Below are positions 26,834 through 34,314 of a DNA stretch of 43,660 nt, piece after piece. The notes below the pieces were generated by a model. It saw nothing but the letters and a program-made list of their open reading frames with translations. It ran no database searches and was not told the origin of the DNA. The DNA lies in NCBI RefSeq assembly GCF_030711595.1, contig NZ_JAUJUJ010000004.1, positions 1 through 43,660 of the forward strand. Reading direction: 5' to 3'. The position numbers were made by a program, and so were the translations under genes. The stretch is from Stenotrophomonas sp. YIM B06876 (GTDB taxonomy: Bacteria; Pseudomonadota; Gammaproteobacteria; Xanthomonadales; Xanthomonadaceae). The first letter of the stretch is position 1. Each line of letters opens with the position of its first letter.

Positions 26834-27529
26834 TCACGAACGCAGCGGGATCAGCCGGATCTCGACGCGACGGTTCTGCGCCCGGCCGGCATCGGTGCTG
26901 TTGCTGGCAATCGGATAGGCCTTGCCGGCACCCAGGGTTTCAATGCGCGCACGCTGCACGCCCTGTGCAGTCAGATAGGCCGCCACCGCATCGGCGCGCT
27001 CCTTGGAGATACGGTTGTTGACGGCATCGGTGCCGATGCTGTCGGTATGCCCCACCACTTCGATCATGGTCTGGTTGTATTCGGTCAACGTGCTGGCCAC
27101 GCCGTTGAGCGCACTGTAGAACTGCGGCTTCAACGAGGTCTTGTTGAAATCGAAGGTGATGCCATCCGGCAGATTCAGGGTGATGTTATCGCCCTGACGC
27201 TGCACATCGATGCCGGTGTTGGCGGTGCGCTCACGCAGCGCGCGTTCCTGGCGATCCTGGTAGTTGCCCACCGCCGCACCACTGAGTGCACCGATACCGG
27301 CGCCGATCATGGCGTGCTGGCGACGCTCGGTCGCGCTGTTGCCCGTCAGCAGACCGGCTGCGACACCGATGGCGCTCCCGATCACCGCGCCCTTGCCGGT
27401 GCGGTTCTGTTGCTGGGTGGGGTTGCCGTACTGGTCGCTCTGCACATACGAGCCGCCAGTGGCGCAAGCAGACAGGACAGCGGCGGTGAGCAGCGCGAGG
27501 GACACATTGCGGGTTGCGGATCGGATCAT
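26834..27529 (-). CDS. OmpA-family peptidoglycan-binding lipoprotein with glycine zipper
   Basis: Outer-membrane lipoprotein of 231 residues, YiaD-like. The signal peptide (MIRSATRNVSLALLTAAVLSAC) ends in lipobox LSAC. A glycine-zipper segment follows (GKGAVIGSAIGVAAGLLTG and MIGAGIGALSGAAVGNY, about 45-100). The C-terminal OmpA domain (about 120-231) has GHTDSIGTDAVNNRISKERADAVAAYL, the peptidoglycan-binding motif. It probably ties the outer membrane to the cell wall. The ATG at 27529 was chosen from the signal peptide and the aaggag ribosome-binding site. Confidence 0.92.
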   Translation of the reverse strand: MIRSATRNVSLALLTAAVLSACATGGSYVQSDQYGNPTQQQNRTGKGAVIGSAIGVAAGLLTGNSATERRQHAMIGAGIGALSGAAVGNYQDRQERALRERTANTGIDVQRQGDNITLNLPDGITFDFNKTSLKPQFYSALNGVASTLTEYNQTMIEVVGHTDSIGTDAVNNRISKERADAVAAYLTAQGVQRARIETLGAGKAYPIASNSTDAGRAQNRRVEIRLIPLRS

Positions 27530-27666
27530 GATGTTTCTCCTTGGGGCCGGACAGGGCGGCATGACGTGGCCGGTGAAGCATAAACAGCCGTACGCGATGC
27601 GTGCATGACGAGCGCCGCATTCTGTGGCATCCATTCATGTTTCTGTGTGTGCCGTTCAAACAGGAC

Positions 27667-29073
27667 TCACACCCGCTGGTATGCCGCCAGCGCCGCCTCC
27701 CGCCCTTGGGCCAGATCCACCAGCGGCTGCCGCGGATAGTCCAGCGCTTTGTCTGCCAGCAATGCCGGGAACAGCCACGGGGCGAAGCGCGCCTTGAGCG
27801 GCAGCGCGCCCAGCTCGGGCACCCAGCGGGTGATGTAGCGTGCCTCCGGATCGAATTTCTGCGCCTGTGTCACCGGGTTGAAGATACGGAAATACGGCGC
27901 CGCATCCGCGCCGGTACCGGCGACCCATTGCCAGCCCATCGTGTTGTTGGCCAGGTCGGCGTCCACCAGTGTGTCCCAGAACCAGCGCGCGCCATGCAGC
28001 CAATGCAGCCGCAGGTGCTTGCACAGGTAGCTGGCCACGATCATCCGCACGCGGTTGTGCATGTAGCCGGTGGCCCACAGTTCGCGCATCCCGGCATCGA
28101 CGATCGGAACGCCGGTGCGCCCCTGCTGCCATGCCGCCAGCAGCGGTGGATCGGGCGCGGTCCAGGCAAACCGGTCAAACCGGGGGTTGAGGTTGCGCTC
28201 ACTGGTGTGCGGGAAGTGGTGCAACAGGTGCGTGGAGAATTCGCGCCAGCCCAGTTCGCGCAGATAGCCGTTGACGTCGGCTTCGTTGGCCGCGGTGCGC
28301 TGCCGCTCCAGCACCGTGGCGATATGCCACGGCGCGATTTCACCGAAATGCAGATGCGGCGACAACAGCGAAGTGCCCACCCGGTCCGGCAGGTCGCGCT
28401 GCTGCCGGTAGCCCTGCAGCGCGCCTTCCACAAAAACGTCCAGCGCCTCGTGGGCCCCGGTTTCCCCGGGCTGCCAGTGTTCCCAGAACCCGTTGTCCCA
28501 GGCCAGCGCCGGGTGCAACTGCAGCGCGTCCAGTGGCACGCCGGAAATGGACGGGCGTGGCAGGGCGGCCGGCGCGGCGGACAGCACCGGCAGCTTCCAG
28601 CGGGTCAACGCAGTGCGCCAGAACGGGGTAAACACCTTGTAGGGCCCGCCCTGCTGGGTCGCCAGCTCCCACGGCTCGAACAGCAGGCTGCCGTTGTGGC
28701 TTTCGGCAACGATGCCCTGCCCGCGCAGCTCGCGCTTGAGGGCGGCGTCACGCGCCTGCGTGGCCGGCTCGTACTTGCGGTTCCAGTACACCGCCTGCGC
28801 GCCGGTTTCGGCAATCAATTGCTGCAGTGCTGCGGCACTCGGGCCATGGCGTATCACCAGCTGCGAGCCACGCGCGCGCAGGTCCGCATCCAGGTTCGCC
28901 AGCGAACGGTGCAACCAGGCATTGGAGGCCGCGCCCGGCGCCCACGCCCCCTCCTCGTCGGGCGCATGCACATAGACCAGCAGCGGTTCGTGCCCGGCCG
29001 CAAGCGCCGCCTGCAATGCGGGATTGTCCTGCAGGCGCAAGTCACGCCTGAACCACACCAACGCAACGGACAT
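27667..29073 (-). CDS. phrB: Deoxyribodipyrimidine photolyase
   Basis: Light-driven repair enzyme of 468 residues that splits cyclobutane pyrimidine dimers using FAD and an antenna cofactor. The N-terminal antenna domain starts with VALVWFRRDLRLQDNPAL. The C-terminal FAD domain contains RTALTRW in the middle, ELGWREFSTHLLHHFP, and the conserved GMRELWATGYMHNRVRMI and DADLANNTMGWQWVAG stretches. The ATG at 29073 is preferred over a GTG four codons upstream because it places the family N-terminus correctly. Length is normal for class I CPD photolyases. It is next to other repair genes but no shared operator was seen. Confidence 0.93.
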   Translation of the reverse strand: MSVALVWFRRDLRLQDNPALQAALAAGHEPLLVYVHAPDEEGAWAPGAASNAWLHRSLANLDADLRARGSQLVIRHGPSAAALQQLIAETGAQAVYWNRKYEPATQARDAALKRELRGQGIVAESHNGSLLFEPWELATQQGGPYKVFTPFWRTALTRWKLPVLSAAPAALPRPSISGVPLDALQLHPALAWDNGFWEHWQPGETGAHEALDVFVEGALQGYRQQRDLPDRVGTSLLSPHLHFGEIAPWHIATVLERQRTAANEADVNGYLRELGWREFSTHLLHHFPHTSERNLNPRFDRFAWTAPDPPLLAAWQQGRTGVPIVDAGMRELWATGYMHNRVRMIVASYLCKHLRLHWLHGARWFWDTLVDADLANNTMGWQWVAGTGADAAPYFRIFNPVTQAQKFDPEARYITRWVPELGALPLKARFAPWLFPALLADKALDYPRQPLVDLAQGREAALAAYQRV

Positions 29074-29225
29074 TTTCTGAGGCACCGGCCAGTTCGAAGA
29101 CGCTGATGATAGGTGGTCGCCCGGTGAAAAGAGTGCCCCTGCGGCTGTGCCATGATCCGCAACGGCGGCCGCAGCGGCCCGCCCACGCGCCCCGTGCGGG
29201 TGTGCGCCAGCGACGAGGTGCCGTG

Positions 29226-30089
29226 ATGGAAACGCAGCTCAGTGCGGATGCTTCGATCTACCGGATCCTGGTTTTCGATGAAGTGTATTCAGCGCGTGCG
29301 GCCCAGGAGCAGGCCGAGAAGAGCAAGCTGTCCGCGTTCGGCACGCTGGCACGCCTGAACCCGCTGAACCGGCCCAGGGCCGAGACGGTCAACCTGTCCA
29401 AATCGGAGCTGCGCTACGAGCCGTTCTGGCATGTGGCCGCGCGGCGCGAGATCGACTACGTGCATGAGGCCGTATATCCGCTGCAGGTCACCAATCCCCA
29501 TGCGCGCCAGCTGGAGATCGCCGGGCAGGCGTTCGAGGTGCTGGCCAACGGCAACAAACCGCGGGTGGAGCTGGCCGTCAATGAACTGTGCCACCGCAAG
29601 ATCGAGACGATGTTGTACCAGGACGGGCTGAAACGCCCGATCCGCCAGGCCAAGCTGCAGGGCTATGTGCAACGCTACCGCGCGGTGGAGCAGCAGCAAC
29701 TGGATCTTCCCGGCGGCGTCGCCCCGCAGATGCCCTTCGCCTCGGTGATCCAGGTGATCAAGTCGCAGCTGGCCGCCGAAGCGATCGACGCCCACCGCAT
29801 CGACAACGACCTGCTGGAATTCGTCAGCGCCAACCTGTACTTCCGCCCGGTGTTCGCCTTCGAATACCTGTGGACCGGCGCCGGCAAGATCGGCGTGATC
29901 GAGATCGACGGCCTGACCGGCGAGGTGGTGGAGGATGGCCAGTGGTTCCGCGACAAGCTCGATACCGTGATGTCGCGCGAGATGCTGTTCGAGCTGGGCG
30001 CGGAAATGGCCTCGGCCGCGGTGCCCGGTGGCGGCTTCGCGGTGAAGGTGCTGGGCAAGCTGACCCAGGAGCGCAACGGGCGCCCCTGA
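29226..30089 (+). CDS. Hypothetical protein, 287 residues
   Basis: Not recognised. The ATG at 29226 (METQLSADASIYRILVFDEVY) follows gagg at 29214-29217; the upstream open frame of 40 codons is Arg-rich and unlike a protein. The protein is soluble with mixed alpha/beta character. A conserved-looking middle (SELRYEPFWHVAARREIDYVHE) and a region IGVIEIDGLTGEVVEDGQWF in the last third are followed by a hydrophobic glycine-rich C-terminus (EMASAAVPGGGFAVKVLGKL). There is no signal peptide. It ends 9 bases before the convergent dnaB stop, leaving no room for a separate terminator. Confidence 0.8.
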   Translation: METQLSADASIYRILVFDEVYSARAAQEQAEKSKLSAFGTLARLNPLNRPRAETVNLSKSELRYEPFWHVAARREIDYVHEAVYPLQVTNPHARQLEIAGQAFEVLANGNKPRVELAVNELCHRKIETMLYQDGLKRPIRQAKLQGYVQRYRAVEQQQLDLPGGVAPQMPFASVIQVIKSQLAAEAIDAHRIDNDLLEFVSANLYFRPVFAFEYLWTGAGKIGVIEIDGLTGEVVEDGQWFRDKLDTVMSREMLFELGAEMASAAVPGGGFAVKVLGKLTQERNGRP

Positions 30090-30098
30090 GCGGATGGC

Positions 30099-31523
30099 CT
30101 ATTCGAACGAGCCGACCGAGTCGTGCGAGAGGTTGTCGAAACGGGTGTATTCGCCGAAGAACTTCAGTTTGCACGAACCGGTGGGGCCACCACGGTGCTT
30201 GCCGATGATGATCTCGGCCAGGCCCTTGTCCGGCGAACTTTCCTTGTTGTAGTAGTCGTCGCGGTAGATGAACACGATCATGTCCGCGTCCTGCTCGATG
30301 GCGCCGGATTCGCGCAGGTCGGCCATCACCGGACGTTTGTCGGTCCGCGTTTCCAGCGAGCGGTTGAGCTGCGACAGCGCGATCACCGGCACGTTCAGCT
30401 CCTTGGCCAGCCCCTTGAGCGAACGGCTGATCTCGGAGATTTCGGTGGCGCGGTTCTCGCTGTTGCCGGGCACCGACATCAGCTGCAGATAGTCGATCAC
30501 GATCAGGCCCAGGTCATGCTCGCGCTTGAGCCGGCGGCACTTGGACCGCAGGATCTCCGGCGACACGCCAGGCGTATCGTCGATGAAGATCTTGGTTTCC
30601 TTCAGCATCCGGATCGCACCGGTGACGCGGCTCCAGTCCTCGTCCTCGAGCTGGCCGGTCCGCAGGCGCTGGGCATTGATGCGGCCGTTGGAGGAAATCA
30701 GGCGCATCGCCAGCTGCGAGGCGGACATTTCCATCGAGAACACCGCCACGCCCTTTTTCGACTTGATCGCCGCGTACTCGGCGATGTTCAGTGCCAGCGT
30801 GGTCTTGCCCATGGCCGGACGCGCGGCAAGGATGATCAGGTCGGTCGGCTGCAGGCCGGCGGTCATCGCATCGAAATCGGTATAGCCGGTCGGCAGGCCG
30901 GTGATGTTGCCGCCGTTCTCGAAACGGTTGCGCAACTCCTCGAACGCGTCCTTCAGCGCGCCGGGCATCGCCACGAAGTCGGTGCGGCCGCGCGCGCCCT
31001 GTTCGGCGATGGCGAACACCGATTTCTCGGCGCTGGACAGCAGCTCGGCACTGTCACGCCCTTCCGGCTGGAAGCCATCGTTGACGATGTCGGTACCGAC
31101 CTGGATCAGCTGCCGCAGCACCGCCTTGTCGCGCACGATCTCGGCGTAGGCGCTGATGTTGGCCGCCGACGGCGTGGTGCTGGCCAGCTCGATCAGATAG
31201 GCGCCATCGCCGACCACTTCCATCTTGCCCTGCGACTCGAACCATTCGCCCAGGGTGACGGCGTCGAACGGGCGGTCACGCTCGCACAGCTCACGGATCG
31301 CGCGGTAGATCAGCTGATGGTCGCGGCGGTAGAAATCCTTCTCGGTCAGCTGCTCGTTGACCTGGTCGAACGCCTGCGGCGCCAGCATCAGGCCGCCCAG
31401 CACCGCCTGTTCGGCTTCCACCGAATGCGGCGGCACGCGCAGGCTGTCGATGCGCTGCTCGCTGCGCTCGGAACGGTCATTACGGTCGCTGCGGTCGGAA
31501 CGGAAACCAGAACGGGCGGACAT
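30099..31523 (-). CDS. dnaB: Replicative DNA helicase DnaB
   Basis: Hexameric 5'-3' helicase of 474 residues that unwinds DNA at the replication fork and binds DnaG primase. The N-terminal domain begins with PPHSVEAEQAVLGGLML after a charged leader of RSD/RND/RSE repeats (about residues 7-20). The RecA-like C-terminal domain has Walker A ARPAMGKTT, Walker B LIVIDYLQLM, and the arginine-rich SQLNRSLETR segment. The ATG at 31523 has aggaag well placed. Its 222-base upstream region contains a perfect DnaA box. No dnaA or origin genes are near. Confidence 0.97.
   Translation of the reverse strand: MSARSGFRSDRSDRNDRSERSEQRIDSLRVPPHSVEAEQAVLGGLMLAPQAFDQVNEQLTEKDFYRRDHQLIYRAIRELCERDRPFDAVTLGEWFESQGKMEVVGDGAYLIELASTTPSAANISAYAEIVRDKAVLRQLIQVGTDIVNDGFQPEGRDSAELLSSAEKSVFAIAEQGARGRTDFVAMPGALKDAFEELRNRFENGGNITGLPTGYTDFDAMTAGLQPTDLIILAARPAMGKTTLALNIAEYAAIKSKKGVAVFSMEMSASQLAMRLISSNGRINAQRLRTGQLEDEDWSRVTGAIRMLKETKIFIDDTPGVSPEILRSKCRRLKREHDLGLIVIDYLQLMSVPGNSENRATEISEISRSLKGLAKELNVPVIALSQLNRSLETRTDKRPVMADLRESGAIEQDADMIVFIYRDDYYNKESSPDKGLAEIIIGKHRGGPTGSCKLKFFGEYTRFDNLSHDSVGSFE
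31459..31503 (-). repeat. 27-base direct repeat inside the dnaB N-terminus
   Basis: tcgctgcgctcggaacgg (31459-31476) and tcgctgcggtcggaacgg (31486-31503) match at 17 of 18 bases, offset by 27 bases. They encode the Arg/Ser/Asp-rich leader of DnaB. Confidence 0.75.
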
Positions 31524-31598
31524 GAAAAAGCACTTCCTGCATTGAATAACCGTCGGGCATGGTAGACATGCGCCGGCAGCCGGAGCCACGGACAAAGC

Positions 31599-31607
31599 TG
31601 TGGATAA
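31599..31607 (-). promoter_or_regulatory. Perfect DnaA box upstream of dnaB
   Basis: TTATCCACA on the reverse strand (31607-31599), within aggttatccacag, ends 76 bases before the dnaB ATG. It matches the E. coli high-affinity consensus exactly. It could link helicase expression to active DnaA. Confidence 0.6.
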
Positions 31608-31642
31608 CCTGTCTACAAACCGGGATAAGGCGGTCACCGCCC

Positions 31643-31730
31643 GCCGGTCGTGACACGGTCACATCGCACAACATGCGACCGGCCCCCTTGCGGCGCCGGG
31701 ACGGGGATTATCGCAGATGGCGCCCGTCCC
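31643..31730. repeat. Two inverted repeats in the dnaB leader region
   Basis: gccggtcg (31643-31650) pairs with cgaccggc (31676-31683). gggacggg (31698-31705) pairs with cccgtccc (31723-31730). The second lies just past the FMN reductase stop and could end its transcript, but no T run follows. Both lie upstream of the DnaA box before dnaB. Confidence 0.45.
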
Positions 31731-31745
31731 ATGCGCCGGCACGAT

Positions 31746-32294
31746 TCAGCCGTGGTGCTTGCCGATCCAGCGGATGAACGCATCGACAAACCCCTGCAGG
31801 AACTTGCGGGTGCCCTCGTTGCTGATGCTGCCATCAGCCTCGATCAACCCCTCCTTGAATTGCAGGAACGCCTCCGGCTGCGCCATCACCGCCAGGTTCA
31901 CAAACACCAGCACGTTGCGCAGATGCTGCTGGGCCATGGCGGCACCGGGCGCGCCGGGGGAGGCCCCGATCACCGCCGCCGGCTTGCCATCGAAGGCACC
32001 GTCGCCGTAAGGGCGCGAAGCGGTATCGATCGCGTTTTTGAGCACGCCCGGGATCGAGCGGTTGTACTCGGGGGTGACGAACAGCACCGCGTCGGCACCG
32101 CGCACGTGATTTTTCAGGCGCACGCCCTGTGCCGGGAAATCGCCGTCATTGTCCTGGTTGTACAACGGCAGGTCATCGATCCGCGCGTATTCGAACGTGG
32201 CCTGGCCGGCGGCCAGTTTTTCCAGCGCGCGGGCCAGTTGCAGGTTGATGGACTGCTTGCGCAGGCTGCCGACGAAAACAACGATGCGGTACAT
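31746..32294 (-). CDS. NAD(P)H-dependent FMN reductase / quinone reductase family protein
   Basis: Flavodoxin-like flavoprotein of 182 residues in the NADPH-dependent FMN reductase family (YieF/ChrR-like). These reduce FMN, quinones or other small acceptors with NAD(P)H. The FMN phosphate loop GSLRKQSINLQLARAL is at the N-terminus and the family motif TPEYNRSIPGVLKNAIDTASRP is in the middle. The ATG has a good ggagg ribosome-binding site. It lies 68 bases after the asparagine-synthase-like gene on the same strand, so it is probably the last gene of that operon. The substrate is unknown. Confidence 0.9.
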   Translation of the reverse strand: MYRIVVFVGSLRKQSINLQLARALEKLAAGQATFEYARIDDLPLYNQDNDGDFPAQGVRLKNHVRGADAVLFVTPEYNRSIPGVLKNAIDTASRPYGDGAFDGKPAAVIGASPGAPGAAMAQQHLRNVLVFVNLAVMAQPEAFLQFKEGLIEADGSISNEGTRKFLQGFVDAFIRWIGKHHG

Positions 32295-32362
32295 GCCGGT
32301 CCTCCAAAGGAAAAGACCCGCACAGCGTAGTCAGCGTCCCCTTCGGCAACAGTGAAGAACGG

Positions 32363-34312
32363 TCACGACGAACGTGAGGCCACATCGGCCCGGCTCGCGC
32401 GCCAGTGCTCCTGCCAGGCCTGGAACATCAGCACATTCCACAGGTGGGTATGCCATTTGCGCTCGCCCTGGCGGAACCGCCCCCAGATCGCGCCGATGGC
32501 CGCAGCATCGAATATGCCGTCTCCGTGCAGGCGCGGCGCCGACAGCAGATCGCCCGCCCACGGCTGCAGGTCACCGCGCAGCCACTGGGTGACCGGTGCG
32601 CCAAAGCCGCGCTTGCCGCGATACACCATCGGCGCCGGCAGATAGCGGCACAGCACCTTCTTCAGCAGGTATTTGCTGACGCCATCGCGCAGCTTCATCC
32701 GCATCGGCAACGACCAGGCGAACTCGGCCACTTCCCAGTCCAGCAGTGGCGCCCGCGCTTCCAGGCTGGCCGCCATGGTGGTGCGATCGACCTTGCACAG
32801 CAAATCGTCGGCCAGATAGGTGGTGAAATCGGCCAGCATCATCGCGTCGGCCGGGCTGCCGGCGCCATGCAGCGGATCGGCCAGGCTGTAGAAGGTGGCC
32901 GGCTCATGCGCGCCCAGCACCACCGCGGCAGGATCGCGCCAGCGCGAAATCCGGTTGCGGTACACATCGCCGATGCCCCGGGCACCGGTTTCGGCCAGCA
33001 GCGCCGCCAGTCCCCCGGCTCGTGAAGCCTCGCCCTGTCCGGCGGCGCGCTGGCCCAGCCAGCCGCGCACCGCGCCGGGCACCTTCCGCAGCATCGCCCA
33101 GTTGCGCATTGCCCGCTGGTAACGGGTGTAGCCGAAAAACAGCTCGTCGCCGCCATCGCCGGACAACGCCACGGTGACGCCGCCACGGGCCAGCCGTGCG
33201 ACCAGCGCGGTGGGCACCTGCGAGGCATCGGCAAAGGGTTCATCGAACATCGCCGGCAGCTGCGGCACCACCGCCAGCGCGTCGGCGCCGGTGACATACA
33301 GCTCGGTGTGGTCGCTGCCCAGATGGGTGGCCACCTCCTTGGCCAGCGGCGCCTCGTCGTGGTGCGAGCCTGCAAAGCCGATGCTGAAACTGTGGATCGG
33401 CTGCGTACTTTGCGCCTGCATCATCGCCGCGACGATGGAGGAATCGGTGCCGCCGGAAAGGAACACCCCGACCGGCACGTCGGCCACCATCCGCAGTCCC
33501 ACCGCCTGGCGCAGGCGCCGGTCCAGCTGTTCCTCGGCCTGCGCGTCGTCACCGCTGAACGGATGGACCAGTGCCGCCTGCATGCGCTCGCGCGCGTTCC
33601 AGAATGGCTGCTGCGCCTGATCCGGCCGGTGCGCGGCGGCCCCCGCGGCCACGCTGGCCGCATCCAGGCGCAGGATGCGCCCGGGCATCAGCTTGAAGGC
33701 GCGCTCGTGGATGCAATGCGGCGCCGGAATGTAGTCCAGCCGCAGCAACAGGGTCAGCGCGTCGCGGTCGATGCCGTTGTCGAAATCCGGGTGCTGCCAC
33801 AGCGCCTTGAGTTCGGAGCCGAACACCAGGGCGTCACCGGCCCAGCCGTAGTACAGCGGCTTTTTGCCAACGCGGTCACGGGCCAATGACAGGCAGCGCT
33901 GCTGGCGGTCCCACAACGCGATGGCGAACATGCCGTTGCAGCGCTGCAGCGCCATCTCCAGCCCCCACTGCATGATCGCCGCCAGCAACACCTCGGTGTC
34001 CGAGTGGCCGCGGAAGCCATGGCCGACCGCCTCCAGCTCGGTGCGCAGCGCGGCGAAATTGTAGATCTCGCCGTTGTAGGCCAACTGGTAGCGGCCATCG
34101 GCCGAGGCCATCGGCTGGTGGCCCAGCGGCGAGAGGTCGAGGATGCTCAAGCGGCGATGGGCCAGGGCGACGCCCTCGGCCGCATCGACCCACACCCCGC
34201 GGTCATCCGGGCCACGGTGGGCCAACGCATCGCCCATCGCCCCGGCCAACGCCGACAACACCTGCTCCTGCTGCCGCGCCACCGGCAGCAGCATTCCCGC
34301 CAATCCACACAT
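32363..34312 (-). CDS. asnB: Glutamine-hydrolysing asparagine synthase-like amidotransferase
   Basis: Class II amidotransferase of 649 residues. Cys2 of MCGLAGML is the glutaminase nucleophile. RGPDDRG (33-39) and the glutamine-binding YNGEIYN (79-85) follow. The synthase half has the ATP-binding loop LSGGTDSS (285-292) and SGDGGDELFFGY. The overall pattern fits the AsnB family, which makes asparagine from aspartate, but many members amidate cell-surface sugars or natural products instead, so the acceptor is uncertain. It starts only 2 bases after the stop of the fused E1 dehydrogenase, so the two are one translation unit. Confidence 0.88.
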   Translation of the reverse strand: MCGLAGMLLPVARQQEQVLSALAGAMGDALAHRGPDDRGVWVDAAEGVALAHRRLSILDLSPLGHQPMASADGRYQLAYNGEIYNFAALRTELEAVGHGFRGHSDTEVLLAAIMQWGLEMALQRCNGMFAIALWDRQQRCLSLARDRVGKKPLYYGWAGDALVFGSELKALWQHPDFDNGIDRDALTLLLRLDYIPAPHCIHERAFKLMPGRILRLDAASVAAGAAAHRPDQAQQPFWNARERMQAALVHPFSGDDAQAEEQLDRRLRQAVGLRMVADVPVGVFLSGGTDSSIVAAMMQAQSTQPIHSFSIGFAGSHHDEAPLAKEVATHLGSDHTELYVTGADALAVVPQLPAMFDEPFADASQVPTALVARLARGGVTVALSGDGGDELFFGYTRYQRAMRNWAMLRKVPGAVRGWLGQRAAGQGEASRAGGLAALLAETGARGIGDVYRNRISRWRDPAAVVLGAHEPATFYSLADPLHGAGSPADAMMLADFTTYLADDLLCKVDRTTMAASLEARAPLLDWEVAEFAWSLPMRMKLRDGVSKYLLKKVLCRYLPAPMVYRGKRGFGAPVTQWLRGDLQPWAGDLLSAPRLHGDGIFDAAAIGAIWGRFRQGERKWHTHLWNVLMFQAWQEHWRASRADVASRSS

Positions 34313-34314
34313 AT

